Both the position numbers and the translations under genes were made by a program. Below, piece by piece: positions 11,901 through 22,632 of a stretch of 64,000 nucleotides of DNA (position 1 is the stretch's first letter; every line of letters starts with the position of its first letter). This DNA comes from Usnea hakonensis. Lineage: Eukaryota > Ascomycota > Lecanoromycetes > Lecanorales > Parmeliaceae. Location of the stretch: contig BLJB01000031.1 of assembly GCA_013423325.1 (NCBI GenBank), positions 62,001-126,000 on the forward strand, in the 5' to 3' direction. A model generated the notes under the pieces. The model did no database searches. It saw only the letters and a list, made by a program, of their open reading frames with translations, and was not told where the DNA came from.

Positions 11901-13505
11901 AATTGCCACATGCTCTAGATCCGATCCTCCGCCGGTAGTAGCTATGAGTAAGAACTTGAGACTGGTAGAGTCGGGTGTAGTCGTGAGCAGCTTAGCACGA
12001 ACTTTATCGCCGAGGTCTGCCTCCTCCCAGGATTTGCCATGATCGAGAGAATACTGAACGGTGTCTGTGGGACCCTCATCGTAGATAGCCAATAAAACCG
12101 AACCTCGGTCACCGAACTCATACTTGTGAGCTTCTTTCACTGCTCTCTGCCAGGTCAAGCCAGCATCTCCGGAGACATATAGGTCACATTCTTCGTATTC
12201 CTTGAGGTATTTCCCCTTGTTCCCAACTCCCATCACAAGCCCTGGTGCCGGACTTGAGAAGACTCTGCCGGAATTGGTCATTTGCGAAACAGAGTGGAGA
12301 TGTATCTCCTCGTCTGCGGTGAGTGCCTGGAATTTTCTCCCGTCGTCAAAGCTGATCTTGCTCTTGATCTTCTTCTCAGCAAGGGGTGATTTTTCCACAT
12401 CGTCCCAATTGTCCACTACATTGACAAGGACGATACCCTGAATCCCTTCGATCTTCTCAAAGTCCACGATGCCCTTGTAATTTCTGTTCGTGTGCTCAAT
12501 ATTGCGGGTGAAGTAGGTCCCATTCGAATTACTTGTAAAGAGAACCCCCATAGCATTGATGGGCGATGTGGTCATGACATCCACCTGAATGCTGTAGTTG
12601 GTACTCTCCAAAATCGTGTAGGCATCTTCTTCCAGTTTCGGGTCATTAGGGAATACAGCTCTGTGCCAAGTCTGCGCATCATCCGTCACATACATGGCCA
12701 GCTCATCCGTACCTTTGGCGCTTGCCGCGGCAACCAAAAAGCCCTTCACGACAGCGATGTTGATGATCCCTTGGACAGTACGGTCACCTTCTAGAACCGG
12801 CTCCTCCTCGTCTTTGAAATAATTGTCGGAAACCACAAGCCGATTGTCTCTCGTGGACCAAGGACTAGCGTACCGTCCCTTCACGACGCAGACCACCCGC
12901 TCATCGTCCTTGTCATCTGCGCTAGTTTGAAACTGCGGCGTTGACCTGGCAAATACACAACCCCGAGTGTCCCGCCTCATTTCCAAGGCAGGAGATTTGA
13001 ACGCGTCTTTCGTGTAATAAGCCATTTCATTACACGCAAATAGCTCCGTGCACACGTTAACAATCGCCTTGTCGCTGTCTGTCGCGTGGAAACTGAAGGG
13101 TGGCCTGAACGGGACAGGATAACCGTCTATATCAAAGCTACGCCATGATTTGCCCCGATCGTCAGTGATCCAGTGTGTAGACTTCTTGCCCCATACGTAT
13201 GCCACTTCTTTGTTGTAGGGGTGCAACACCAGATCCAATGCCCCTCCGTTGGGGACATCGTCAACCACGCCCCACACCTCCCCTGCATCTTCCGATCTTA
13301 TTACCTTTCCCGCATCATCAAGTATCAGAATGACATCAGAGTCTTCGAAGTAAAAAGGTGGGCCTGCGGGAGGTTTATCAAGTTTCGACTTGGTGATACG
13401 TGGAGCATCTTTCTTTGCCGAGACCGGTCCCGTCAACCATGAAGCTTGAAGAAGGAGAAGGGAGAGAGAGACGAGGAGAGGGGAATAGCTCCTTAAAATC
13501 ATCAT
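8989..13505 (-). CDS. vps10: Vacuolar protein sorting receptor Vps10 (sortilin family)
   Basis: Two exons (13505-9664 and 9595-8989) give about 1482 aa. An N-terminal signal peptide (about residues 1-30, hydrophobic LLVSLSLLLLQASW) precedes two Vps10/sortilin beta-propeller domains rich in BNR Asp-box repeats (SxDxGxxW, for example SGDAGLTWQ and NDAGKTWDQ). Each propeller is followed by a cysteine-rich 10CC module (CKDEDFEKW, CSEEDFECDYN; CELDEKDPEGG, CTREDFECDYN). Transmembrane segments are predicted at about residues 1363-1386 and 1411-1438, followed by an acidic cytosolic tail. Vps10 cycles between the late Golgi and endosomes carrying soluble vacuolar hydrolases. The 67-nt intron splits the Cys codon of the second DFECDYN motif. 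Whether translation starts at the first or second Met is unclear. Confidence 0.96.
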
Positions 13506-14250
13506 AAATGCTCATATGGAGAAGAACGAAGAAATCCCTTGCGCTCGCATGGTAAGCTCACAATGGACACATCAGCTCTCCAGAGTTGGTAGATTCGTGG
13601 CAAAACTACGGCAAATGATAAAGAAAGTTTTGCGCCAAGGCCAACATTTCCGTCTGTCTATGGAAATTGTCATATGTCTACCGTAGACATCACCCTTAAA
13701 GTGAGTAATCCGGAATGTCATGTGTCAAATGAACGGCAAGGTCACTGGGTGCTGCAACGCTGCTGAAGACCAGTCTCCATCATGACTATCTAACACGAGG
13801 CAAGCTCATCTGATAATGTTCATACATTCACAACAGCTCCCAATGCCATCCATACATGATCCATCAATACATACTGTATGTAAGTTGTCGAGGAGAAAGA
13901 GATTCGTTCAACATGGGTTGTCGTCATTACAGCCCCGAGGGTCATGCAGAAGCTCCTTCCTATTCCTGCAACATGTATCCCCTTTGTCCCAGTGAGGGAA
14001 GACCTTTCTAACTTTCGCCAACGCTTGATCCCATAAAAACGCTCATATTCCAATGCAAGGGGGTATCTGCGAGCTTCACGACATGTGTTGACAAATGAGA
14101 ATTGGGGGTCGGTGTAGATCAACATCGTGATCGGTCGAAATGTGCTGCTGTGCTGAATTAAGTCGAAAATCAACGCTTCGTAAGTCGTGTGGTTGTCCGC
14201 AGAGGGTACGCAGCGCTCCAAAGCTTCCATGACATTATGCTGCACGACGA
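13506..14250. other. Intergenic interval between VPS10 and hapB
   Basis: This should hold the VPS10 promoter (minus strand, reading leftward from 13505) and the hapB 3' UTR. A 141-codon minus-strand frame lies here just after the hapB stop, but it has no recognisable domain and I do not call it. Confidence 0.5.
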
Positions 14251-15366
14251 TTATGCCTCATCGTCACCCTCATCCTCTTCATCCGCCTCTTCGCTCTCAC
14301 CGCTTGGCGTATCTTTCGTCGGTTCGACTTTGGCCTTTTTCATGGGAGGTGTGCTCTCGCCATCGTCGAGAGCCCCCGACTTTCTCTTGGATCCAGCAGA
14401 AGTGCTGGATTTGGCAGGACCGGAGGTGTCGGACTCCTGATTATTCAGATTTTCCATGACCTTGGGAGCATATTTTTGGAGCTCTCCGCCTTCACCTTTC
14501 TCGATCAGAGAAACTTCTTCAGCAGTCAGGAATCTACCTCCGGGCCCTCTTGGCCGCCGCATCGCATGTTTATGCCTCGACTCGTGCAGGTATGGCTTGC
14601 GGCCCTTGGAGGTGAGCCGAAGTGCCTCTTCCAGCTTTTGGCGAGCCACGCGTCGCTTCAGGATCCGATGAAATTGTTTGGCATTGACATAGAGTGGTGC
14701 TTCTTCGGCGCCTGTCGCGCCAGCTTCAGGAGAAGCCGGGTGGGCGGCGTGGTGTTGCTGGTGCTGGTGCTGGGGAGGCGGTGGCATCTGAGGCGGTGCA
14801 GATGTTCGAGGATGCTGGTGACCCATCATCCCTGTCTGCGCATTCTGGCCATGTGGACTGCTGACCGAGTGTCCCATGTGGCCTTGAGACATCCTGTGGT
14901 TCTGAGACACTTGCGAAGGCAGAGGGCCCATGGAACTCGGGCCCTGGGGTGGTGACCGGGGTGTTCGCTCGTTTTTGACTGCGATACCTCCCATCCGTGG
15001 TGATCCACCCATTGACGTCTGAGGCATCCCGTAGCCGTAAGTCGGTTGGCCTGTCGCGGCTGCAGTAGCCATGGCTGCTGCTTGACCAGGCGTGAGATTG
15101 TATTGTTGATGCATGTTTGGCTGACCAACATAGGACTGAGGGTAGTTAAGGGACGTATGGTTTGGCTGAGCTGGTTGCTGTGCCTGGTACGGATGTCCTT
15201 GAGAAGGCAGGATGGTCGAAGCCTGTGGTTGATGTTGCATGTGAGGCGGTTGGCTGGGTGGAGAGGTAATGGTTGGACTCTGTTGCGCATTGGAGTAAGC
15301 CTGCATGTGAGGCGCGTGCGGATGCTGGCCGTATGAATGTGTTTGTGGCTGCGCGTAATCCATCAT
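14251..15366 (-). CDS. hapB: CCAAT-binding factor subunit HapB (NF-YA/Hap2)
   Basis: A single exon gives 371 aa. The N-terminal two thirds is a Gln/Pro/His-rich activation-type region. The NF-YA core follows at about residues 223-285: APLYVNAKQFHRILKRRVAR is the A1 helix that docks the HapC/HapE histone-fold dimer, and the A2 segment with KPYLHESRHKHAMRRPRG and GRFLTAEE reads CCAAT in the minor groove. The C-terminus has a KRK nuclear-localisation-like patch (SKRKSGALDD, PMKKAKVE) and an acidic end. The complex controls iron, redox and nitrogen genes in filamentous fungi. A second in-frame ATG directly follows the first. The gene has an unusually long upstream gap that may contain a spliced 5' UTR. 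Confidence 0.96.
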   Translation of the reverse strand: MMDYAQPQTHSYGQHPHAPHMQAYSNAQQSPTITSPPSQPPHMQHQPQASTILPSQGHPYQAQQPAQPNHTSLNYPQSYVGQPNMHQQYNLTPGQAAAMATAAATGQPTYGYGMPQTSMGGSPRMGGIAVKNERTPRSPPQGPSSMGPLPSQVSQNHRMSQGHMGHSVSSPHGQNAQTGMMGHQHPRTSAPPQMPPPPQHQHQQHHAAHPASPEAGATGAEEAPLYVNAKQFHRILKRRVARQKLEEALRLTSKGRKPYLHESRHKHAMRRPRGPGGRFLTAEEVSLIEKGEGGELQKYAPKVMENLNNQESDTSGPAKSSTSAGSKRKSGALDDGESTPPMKKAKVEPTKDTPSGESEEADEEDEGDDEA

Positions 15367-18300
15367 TGATACAACCTGGTCGAGTACGTTTATGTGTGTT
15401 TTGTTACGTAGCTCGTGAACGGCGTCTGTGCCTGCGGACGCGAATCAGCGTTCCCAAGGCTCGGATAGGCTGAAACAGGTAGACCACCAGGAAGCTTACC
15501 AAGGATGTGTGGGATTCGAGAATGCCAGAAATGCAGAGTGGACTCCTTTGGTTATGATTGGAAGAAGCTACTCCTTGGACTCCGCACAGTCTTGGCGGCG
15601 GGGCCAGCCGGCTGCGTGGATTGGATGGTGTTTATGCGCGGAGCTGCAGCCCTGGCTTTCTTAGCCTTCAGCACATAAACCTTAGGTTCCATTGGATAAA
15701 GGAACAAATCAAGAACTCACCAATTTTTATTTTTTCCTTTTGACAATAACAATCGGCCGCTGGTTCCTGGTGCTTTTAATGATTTGCGGTTCGTAGCACA
15801 CGGCAAGGCGTGACCACGACTGGGCGACGGATGCTGCTCAGTGAGGCGGTGGTTGGGCTTCTATGCAGCGAACAAGCTTGACGATTCGCGTGCGTTGTCA
15901 ACTCACTCGTGACTCAAGCTTCGCCACGAAAATGGTGGCCACTGATTCTTCGTTTGCCTCAACGGTCGGCGTATGGCGCTAGACAACGAGAGTCCCTTTG
16001 AGGTTTTATTGACTCCACTAATTTCTTCTTGGTCCGTCTACACTAGCAGCAACAAGTGCCTGTTGCGCCGACCCTTTCGGGTAGCTTTGAGGCAGTGCGC
16101 GTGCTTAGTGGTGGGTTTTCCGGGCAAGAATCGATTTGCCACGGTGGGAAAGATATCTTCTCACAGCACAGGTATCGAATGAGGCGGGCAATCGAAGCCA
16201 AAGGTCCGGAGAGCGTCTACTATCGGCTTCGTCAGCCAGGAACGTGATCAGATTGGTCACATTAATAGGAATGGGGAATGGCGGGGGGAGCGGGGTTGAT
16301 GTTTTGGAGCAAAGCGTGGGTATGGCAAAGAGCGGTGATGATTTGATGCGTTGGCAGAGTATAGCGCGCGGAGAGCGGAGGTGCTGCAGGCCGAGAACAT
16401 TTACCTTGTCGATCAATTGAACGTGTTCGCCCGTTGGGTATCCCAGCGTACTATAAGACTCGTGAATGGTGAATGACGTCCGAAAAAAGAATTTGAATGG
16501 ACAATTGTGTTTCGAAATTGTCTCGGAGGGTTTGGGTATGAAATGATTTAATGGATGGCACTTGGGCGGTGTTGCAGCGCTTCTATTAATTTATTGTTGA
16601 CCAGATGTTTGTCGGGTATGCAAGTCTCATGTACTTTTGGTTTGCTTTCTTGCGACAGCCGTGTAAGAATATAGAACGACTCTGCTTGATCCTTTATGGT
16701 TAGATACGTTACTGACGCGTTATCGCCAGCGAAGAGGCGGACAAGAATTGTGCTGGCCATGGTGGCTGTAGAATCAGGTAGGGTGTAATTTTACGGGGAA
16801 AAAAAAGAGGATGAAGACGCACGTTGTAGGGTCCCAATCAAAAGCTCTCGCAGGCCAGCAGGTCGCATGAATGCCAGCTTGCGCGCAAGCAACCGTGGAC
16901 CTGGTTGCAGAAACAGTCACCTGACGTTGCTGCTTGATGCGAACTTCTGTGGATAAAGCTGGGGAAGAGGATATTCTGCGATGCGATAGGTCGCCTTGTC
17001 TCCTTTCTAAACGCGGTCGCAGTCGATCTTCCGTGGGGTAAGTTAGATTATGGGGGGGAGTCTGTGAGGAAACTCGGAATTCGGAGATGCTTGCTGGCTT
17101 GTTGATTGGAAGAAGAGCGAGCCAGTGAGGAATGAGAAGGGATGTTGGTGCGTGTTTATTGTTTAAGCTCGAGTCAAGCGCGTTGGTGGGAGGGCCAAGG
17201 GGGGAGTTTTCCGAGAGAGCCAATGGAAAAATTGGACGATGGGAATTTCTGGGTTTTTAAGAAAGAGTGAGAAATTTGATTGGAGGGAAAGGGAAAAATA
17301 TAAGTTTGCGTTTGTCAGATTGGACGTGGCGATTGACAGGGAAGAGAGAAATCAAAAAATGAAAAAATTCAGGTGAGGGAATAATAATAATAATACCTCA
17401 GGACAACAATAATGAGGAGTAATCTTCACATGCGGACTGATTTTATTTTCCACTTCAATTGTCATTTCACATCCCAGCGTTTACGGAGATTGTCTGATAT
17501 ATGGAGTGCAAAAGCGCATTATTATTCAATAATCAAATGTATACACTCCTGAATAATCATATTATTGCATTGTGATGCCTTGGACTTATTCATCGAATTT
17601 TATATTATTATGATTTCTGCCAACTTGCTTTATCCCAGGACATCCCATCCCATCCCATCCCACGCAGCCACGCCGAGCAGGGCATGCTGCTGATGCAGGA
17701 AGCAGGGCTTGTCCGATAGCCGCCCTCTCTGTGTTTCAGCTACGCGCTCATCGGTATCCACTTTTCCAATTCCCACTACTTACTTTATTTTTTATTCATT
17801 ATTATTAAGGTACTTTATCATTTCATTACCTTAGGCAAGATATGGATAGGTACTTTACTTTATGGTCCATGGAAAGAATTCAGACATGCACGTCATTATT
17901 GCATTCAAACCCTTGTCTCGCATTCTCGATTGCCAGATTGATGCTCATTGCTCATGTATCTTCATTTCCTTACTGCTTTCATTACCGAGTACAATTGGCG
18001 ACAACACCATTGTAATTCTTATCATGTTGTTGCTGTTACTACATTAGTCCTGATTCTTTCGATTGACTAAGTACTTAAGGTACTCTCAACCGTGGCACCA
18101 AACAATCACCTCGAGGCTTCCATGTGAATTCGCCACCACCCCCTCCACTATGGGCAAAAGCCGAGAAGATTCTCTTGCAGCCCAAGTCATCACAATATCC
18201 CAGTTCCCCACAGCCAAATAAACCAGTAATATTTCGCCGATGCCGAGGTGGTTAACGTCAGACTCGCATGCTTTTAGTGTGCCCTTGGCCCCAGCGATAT

Positions 18301-19060
18301 TCCTTAGTGGCATGTAGACTGCGGGAAACGGTAAGCTACCTACCTTACCAAGCGCTCCGAAGAGTGCAATACCTTACGTATCTGCGAGGGAAAATCTCTT
18401 CTGCACCTGATATTGCTTTATCTCCGTGTCACTGCCAATTGCCATGGATACTAATTTACCAAGGTGATTGACCACTGACCATGACACCATATGATGTGAT
18501 GCATACTGCATACAGTTGGCAGCCGGCTCAGAGCGGGGAAAAGGAGAAAGACCCTGCATAACATAGATGCACCTCGGAGCGACGATCATGCACCATGACA
18601 CTTCAGAGCCGTTGCGGTAATAACCAAACATCTTCGGGCCCAAACGGCAACTTGGCATTAATTGAATAATGTCTCGGTAGGAATACCGTCCGGCTCTTTA
18701 GCTTTGTAGCATACTCGGTTTGAAATCCCTGTTTGACTCAGTCTTACCTAGGTATCCGCAAAGTATTCGCGGTAGAACCCGATATTAGATCCTTCGAAAT
18801 TTCATCTTTTGGAGTCAAGGGAGCCTCAAAAACGGCTAATATCAGCAATTGGATTGCGAGCTTGATTTGTGCACACTTCCAAAGTGGCTAGGACTCTCTT
18901 CGGGCGAGACAGCAGTCACCATACGTTTCACAACGATTCGAAATCATCCCATGCACTTGGAGCATGGGTATATCCATTTGCTTTTCGATGTATTTATCCA
19001 TCCACCAATCAACGGACCGTTCATCCATCCAACCGTTCAGATACCTGTACGTCATAATGA
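15367..19060. other. 3.7 kb intergenic region upstream of hapB
   Basis: No convincing gene was seen on either strand. Frames of 100-149 codons near 16105-16416 and 16774-17223 (minus) lack recognisable domains and contain low-complexity tracts. From about 17370 to 17600 and from 17760 to 18060 the DNA is AT-rich with ATT/AAT runs. A short CATCC tandem repeat lies at 17641-17660. The interval probably contains the hapB promoter and long leader, and the 3' flank of the carrier gene at its right end. Confidence 0.5.
17641..17660. repeat. CATCC pentanucleotide tandem repeat
   Basis: Four perfect copies of CATCC occur in a row, with a partial fifth. This is a short microsatellite in non-coding DNA. 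Confidence 0.8.
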
Positions 19061-20068
19061 TTACCCCCACCACCCTCGCAATCCTTCGTAGATGGCGAAG
19101 ATGAACGCCGAGCTCGGAATGGCTCTTCCCACAGTAATACCGCAGCCCTTGTACATGCCCTTGATCCCTTGCTGCTGCCACAGCGCCTTTCCAGATGCCC
19201 AGAACGTCCGCCGTACTGTGCTGTAAGTATGAACGTCCTCGGTCTGCATACGCGATTTGATCGTGTCGGCAGGGAAGAAAACAAAGTTATAGCTCGCGCC
19301 GGCTGCGGCGCCTGCGAGTAGCTGTTGATACAATGGGAGTGTATCTTCCTTCGCTGCTCTCGCTATCGACGGAGCATGATGGGCGTTGTATTTTCTGAAT
19401 AGCTCACTCACACCCTCGTAGCTTCCGAACCAAGCTGCCGAGCCCCCCGTTTCGCGAATCAAGGTCCCCAGCTGCCCATGCCAGAAGCCGAGAATGCCAT
19501 GGCGACGAAGAACCGATGCAATGATCGAAAGAGGTCCAGGGCGTCGAGCATTGGAAGCTGGAAAGACAACTTGCATCTGGCACTTCACCAGCTCAATTGG
19601 TGTAAGTAGGAGGCTTGTGAAAGCACCGCTGGCTCCTCCGCAGGCTACCAAGGCCTTCAACGACAGCGACTCACTACTCGTGGGTGGAAGGATGGCAGCT
19701 TGGAGCGCATTTTGAGCGATGCGATAGCTAAAAAAGAGACTACTTGTCTCTATGGCTGCACCGACCAAAGGAGCGCTGATACCGCGGTATAGACCAGTGA
19801 TACCTTCTGTGCGAATAGATTGTCGGAAGCAATCAAGAGGCCCTTGATAGATGAGAGGAAGGGTGTCTGGCTGGGACTGCAGCCGCACTTTTATGGTGTC
19901 GAAGGGATACTCGATTGTTTTGCCTATCACACCAGCTATAGAACCGAATGTGATGTCTTTTAAAGCCTCCATTCCATGATCGCTCGACTTTTCCCTGACG
20001 GGCTTCGAAGAGCTGTCAAGTTTGCTATCTGTCAAGGACGGTATCCTTCCTTCCGCCGCGTCTGTCAT
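19061..20068 (-). CDS. ort1: Mitochondrial ornithine carrier (Arg11/Ort1 family)
   Basis: A single exon gives 335 aa. Three SLC25 repeats are visible, each with the PX[DE]XX[KR] signature: PFDTIKVRLQ, PIELVKCQMQ and PADTIKSRMQ. The protein is closest to fungal ornithine/basic amino acid carriers, with the marker region FGSIAGVIGKTIEYPFDT, the R-E-T-G-G-S-AAWFGSYE motif of helix 4, and the ending GCGITVGRAIPSSAFIFAIYE. Such carriers export ornithine from the matrix for arginine synthesis in exchange for protons or ornithine. The N-terminal 35 residues are a hydrophilic extension. It diverges from CGR1 with about 500 bp between start codons. Substrate assignment within SLC25 is by pattern recognition. 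Confidence 0.9.
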   Translation of the reverse strand: MTDAAEGRIPSLTDSKLDSSSKPVREKSSDHGMEALKDITFGSIAGVIGKTIEYPFDTIKVRLQSQPDTLPLIYQGPLDCFRQSIRTEGITGLYRGISAPLVGAAIETSSLFFSYRIAQNALQAAILPPTSSESLSLKALVACGGASGAFTSLLLTPIELVKCQMQVVFPASNARRPGPLSIIASVLRRHGILGFWHGQLGTLIRETGGSAAWFGSYEGVSELFRKYNAHHAPSIARAAKEDTLPLYQQLLAGAAAGASYNFVFFPADTIKSRMQTEDVHTYSTVRRTFWASGKALWQQQGIKGMYKGCGITVGRAIPSSAFIFAIYEGLRGWWG

Positions 20069-20574
20069 CGATAGTGCAGCTCCTTGAAAGTTAAGTCCTT
20101 AATAGGTCAACGCAGTTGGCCGTTCTAGGAACAATAGAACGGCCCTGTAGCGCTATCGGTTGAGCATCTCGCTTGTAGATGATTGAGGTTGCGAGCGGTG
20201 AGTGTAGTGGACTTTAGGGCGTGCTTAGCGGCATCTTGAAATCGATCTGGCTTGACACTCTAGAAGCGATGCCTAAGGCAGTCTGAGCTGCGAAGGAGAC
20301 CAAGGGTCTATACGCACATTATAAAGTAATTAGTGAAAAGGAGTCATAGAAGCGAACCTCGGAATGAAAAATGTGCTCGCGTGAGGCTTTTTCGGCTATC
20401 TTTTGAGTTTAGTGCCGCTTTACTTTCCCTTTCGAAAGTTTCGATTCGCTTGTGGATTTAGCAAAGGTGAAGACTGGCTTATTTGACTGTCTTCGAGTGA
20501 TGCCATTGCCATGATCTACAGCTACACCCATGTTTCTGAGCTCAAAGTCATAGGACAGGCGAATGATACATACA
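20069..20574. promoter_or_regulatory. Bidirectional promoter between ort1 and CGR1
   Basis: 506 bp separate the two divergent start codons. No unambiguous TATA box or factor site was picked out, and no coding frame is supported. Confidence 0.5.
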
Positions 20575-21035
20575 ATGGCCAACTCCGTGCCTACAGTATC
20601 CACGTTGACAGCTCCGGGACTGCGAAAGAACGGTAAGGGCTCACCACACAATTTTTCTCTTTTAGATACCTCGTCTTAAATGTGACACAGGCAAACAATG
20701 GCACCCTCAAAAGTCCGCCTTTCGCCCAACGACCGGGCAAACTTCGTACGAAAAGCGTAACGCAGGGCGGAAAGCAATGACCGCGATGAAGGCAAAAGAG
20801 AAGGGAATGAAGGACGAGAAAGAGGATGAAAGACAAGTATGTTTCAGGTGCCCACCGTGTATGTGGACGTGGAGCTGAAAGGAAGGCTCCCCAGAGGCGT
20901 ATACAAGCGATCAAAGACAAGAGAGCAGCGAAAGAAGAAAAGCAACGCTACGAGAAGATGGCAGAAAAGATGCATGCGAAGAGAGTGGAGAGATTGAAAA
21001 GGAGGGAGAAGAGGAATAAGATGCTGAAGTCATGA
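20575..21035 (+). CDS. cgr1: rRNA-processing protein Cgr1
   Basis: Three exons (20575-20632, 20691-20836, 20895-21035) give 114 aa. The spliced product has the family hallmarks GLRKNGKQWH, FRPTTGQTSYEKR, MKAKEKGMKDEKEDERQ and the basic coiled coil RRIQAIKDKRAAKEEK...MHAKRVERLKRREKRNK. Cgr1 is a small nucleolar protein needed for 60S pre-rRNA processing. Both introns (58 nt each) are GT-AG and fall in phase. The start was chosen because its exon leads directly into RKNGKQWH; downstream ATGs would lose it. Confidence 0.94.
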
Positions 21036-21316
21036 GTTCGGAGGCACCACAAGAACAGAGTAAGGATTGGAGGGATGGAAGCATAGCGTTTGGAGTTGGC
21101 TTTATTTAGATTTTGGGCATGATACCACAAAGTAGGAACTACTTTAAGTCACCTTATGTACTCTTCCTTGAAGTCTCCTACAAGTGACATATCCCCAAGG
21201 ATAAGATTGAACATGACCCATGGGTCATAGCCAACTTAAACATTCACCTCCCCCCAGCCAATCCTCCCCTTCCTTCCCCTACCAACCCCACCTCCAACAA
21301 CAACGACAAACAAAAC

Positions 21317-22494
21317 ATGAACCGCCCAACCACCCCCTCCAACCCCTCCCCCCTCTCCACCCCTCCCCGCTCAACAACGTTCCCCACCAAATCCCCTCAC
21401 AAACACCACATCTCGCATCCCCAACCCCACCGCGTCCACCACCACCACCACCGCCACCACCACGACAAAAGCGTGCCGCAATCCGCCATCCTTCCTCCCA
21501 CCTCGAGCCCCTTTGGCGATTTCCTCACGAAAACGAGCATCAGCAGGCATGATGGCAGGGCCGATGGCTACGGGACGCCTCCCAGGGGACCGGAGCTGCA
21601 GTTGCAGTCGCAGCAGCAGGGTATTGAGAGGGCGCATGAGGTGAAGGATACGGAGAGGGAGAGGGAAAGGGAGGGGGAGATGTGGAAAGAGGTGGAGAGG
21701 ATGAGGGCGAGGAGGAAGGCTGCGGATGAGTATGTTTACGTTCTCTACATATCACTGGGAAGTCAGCAGAGATGCTCATAAAGTTTTGCTATTGAAGTGA
21801 TCTCCGCTCACGCCTCTCTCGTCTCTCAACCCTATCGACCACCACGACCCGCCGCCTCGATTATACATACTACTCCCTCCTCTCCTCAATCTCATCTCTC
21901 ACCTCCTCCCTTTCCTCTCTCTCGTCGCTCTCCACTCAGACGTCAACTCTCCAAGCACACTTCACGTCTTCGAGCTCCTCCCTCACCTCGGAAATAACGA
22001 CCCAGATATCTGCCTCCAACAGCTCCGTCGACCAAGCTCGTCGTATCTCTCAGCTGGAAAATCGTATTAAGGAAGGACGGGAAAGGGTGGGGAGGTTGGG
22101 AGAGAGGCTGGATGGCGTCAGAGAGAAGGTTGAGAGAAGCTCGCTACGAGACAGGGAGTCGAGGCGGACAATCGGTAGGAGACTGAAGATGCTGTGGGGA
22201 ACATTGGGAATGCTTATTGGACTATTCATGATACTTGCGGTGACGAGACAATGGCGACGGAACGGGAACCCTACGAGGGATGAAGTTGTGCATTCGGGTA
22301 GTCGGATGGAGGATGGGTTTGAGGAAATGCTGGGTACGCGCCATGAAATATGGGAGCAAAGTACAGAAATGGCGCAACCAGACAGGGAGGGTAAGAGAGC
22401 AAGTGCAAAGGCGGATATGAAAGTAAGGGTTACAGCGGTGAGGAGTTCTGCTGTGGATGTAGACGCCACGTTACGACTTTTTGATGAGTTATGA
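21317..22494 (+). CDS. Unidentified coiled-coil protein with one membrane segment
   Basis: Two exons (21317-21729 and 21798-22494, 68-nt intron) give about 369 aa, and I do not recognise the family. The N-terminus is Pro/Ser/Thr-rich with a histidine cluster (HRVHHHHHRHHHDK, about residues 38-51). A charged heptad-like stretch (REREREGEMWKEVERMRARRK) follows, then a long Ser/Leu/Thr-rich segment (about residues 138-215) leading into a coiled coil (ISQLENRIKEGRERVGRLGERL). One hydrophobic helix (LWGTLGMLIGLFMILAV, about residues 269-286) precedes a basic hydrophilic tail. The join is supported by GT-AG borders and a matching phase. The layout suggests a single-pass membrane protein with a large coiled-coil domain on one side; function is unknown. 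Confidence 0.7.
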
Positions 22495-22632
22495 GAACAT
22501 GTTCAAATCCGGACAGAATCGATGGATAATATCAACAGAAAGTAGTGGGGTATCTTTAAACAACCGAAGCGCCATTTCGCTGTGACTTAGAGGTGAATGC
22601 TCTCTCCTCGCGATCTTGCAATTCAAACACGA

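Noticed and set aside
13820..14245. 141-codon minus-strand frame just downstream of hapB
   Set aside because: No recognisable domain; it sits where the hapB 3' UTR should be and has no promoter space of its own.
16774..17223. 149-codon minus-strand frame
   Set aside because: Composition looks like translated non-coding DNA, with no motif or splice partner; the C-terminal end derives from an A-rich run.
18233..18305. tRNA-like string with a D-arm-like GGTGGTTAACG
   Set aside because: No T-loop (GTTCGANTC) at the right distance and the acceptor ends do not pair.
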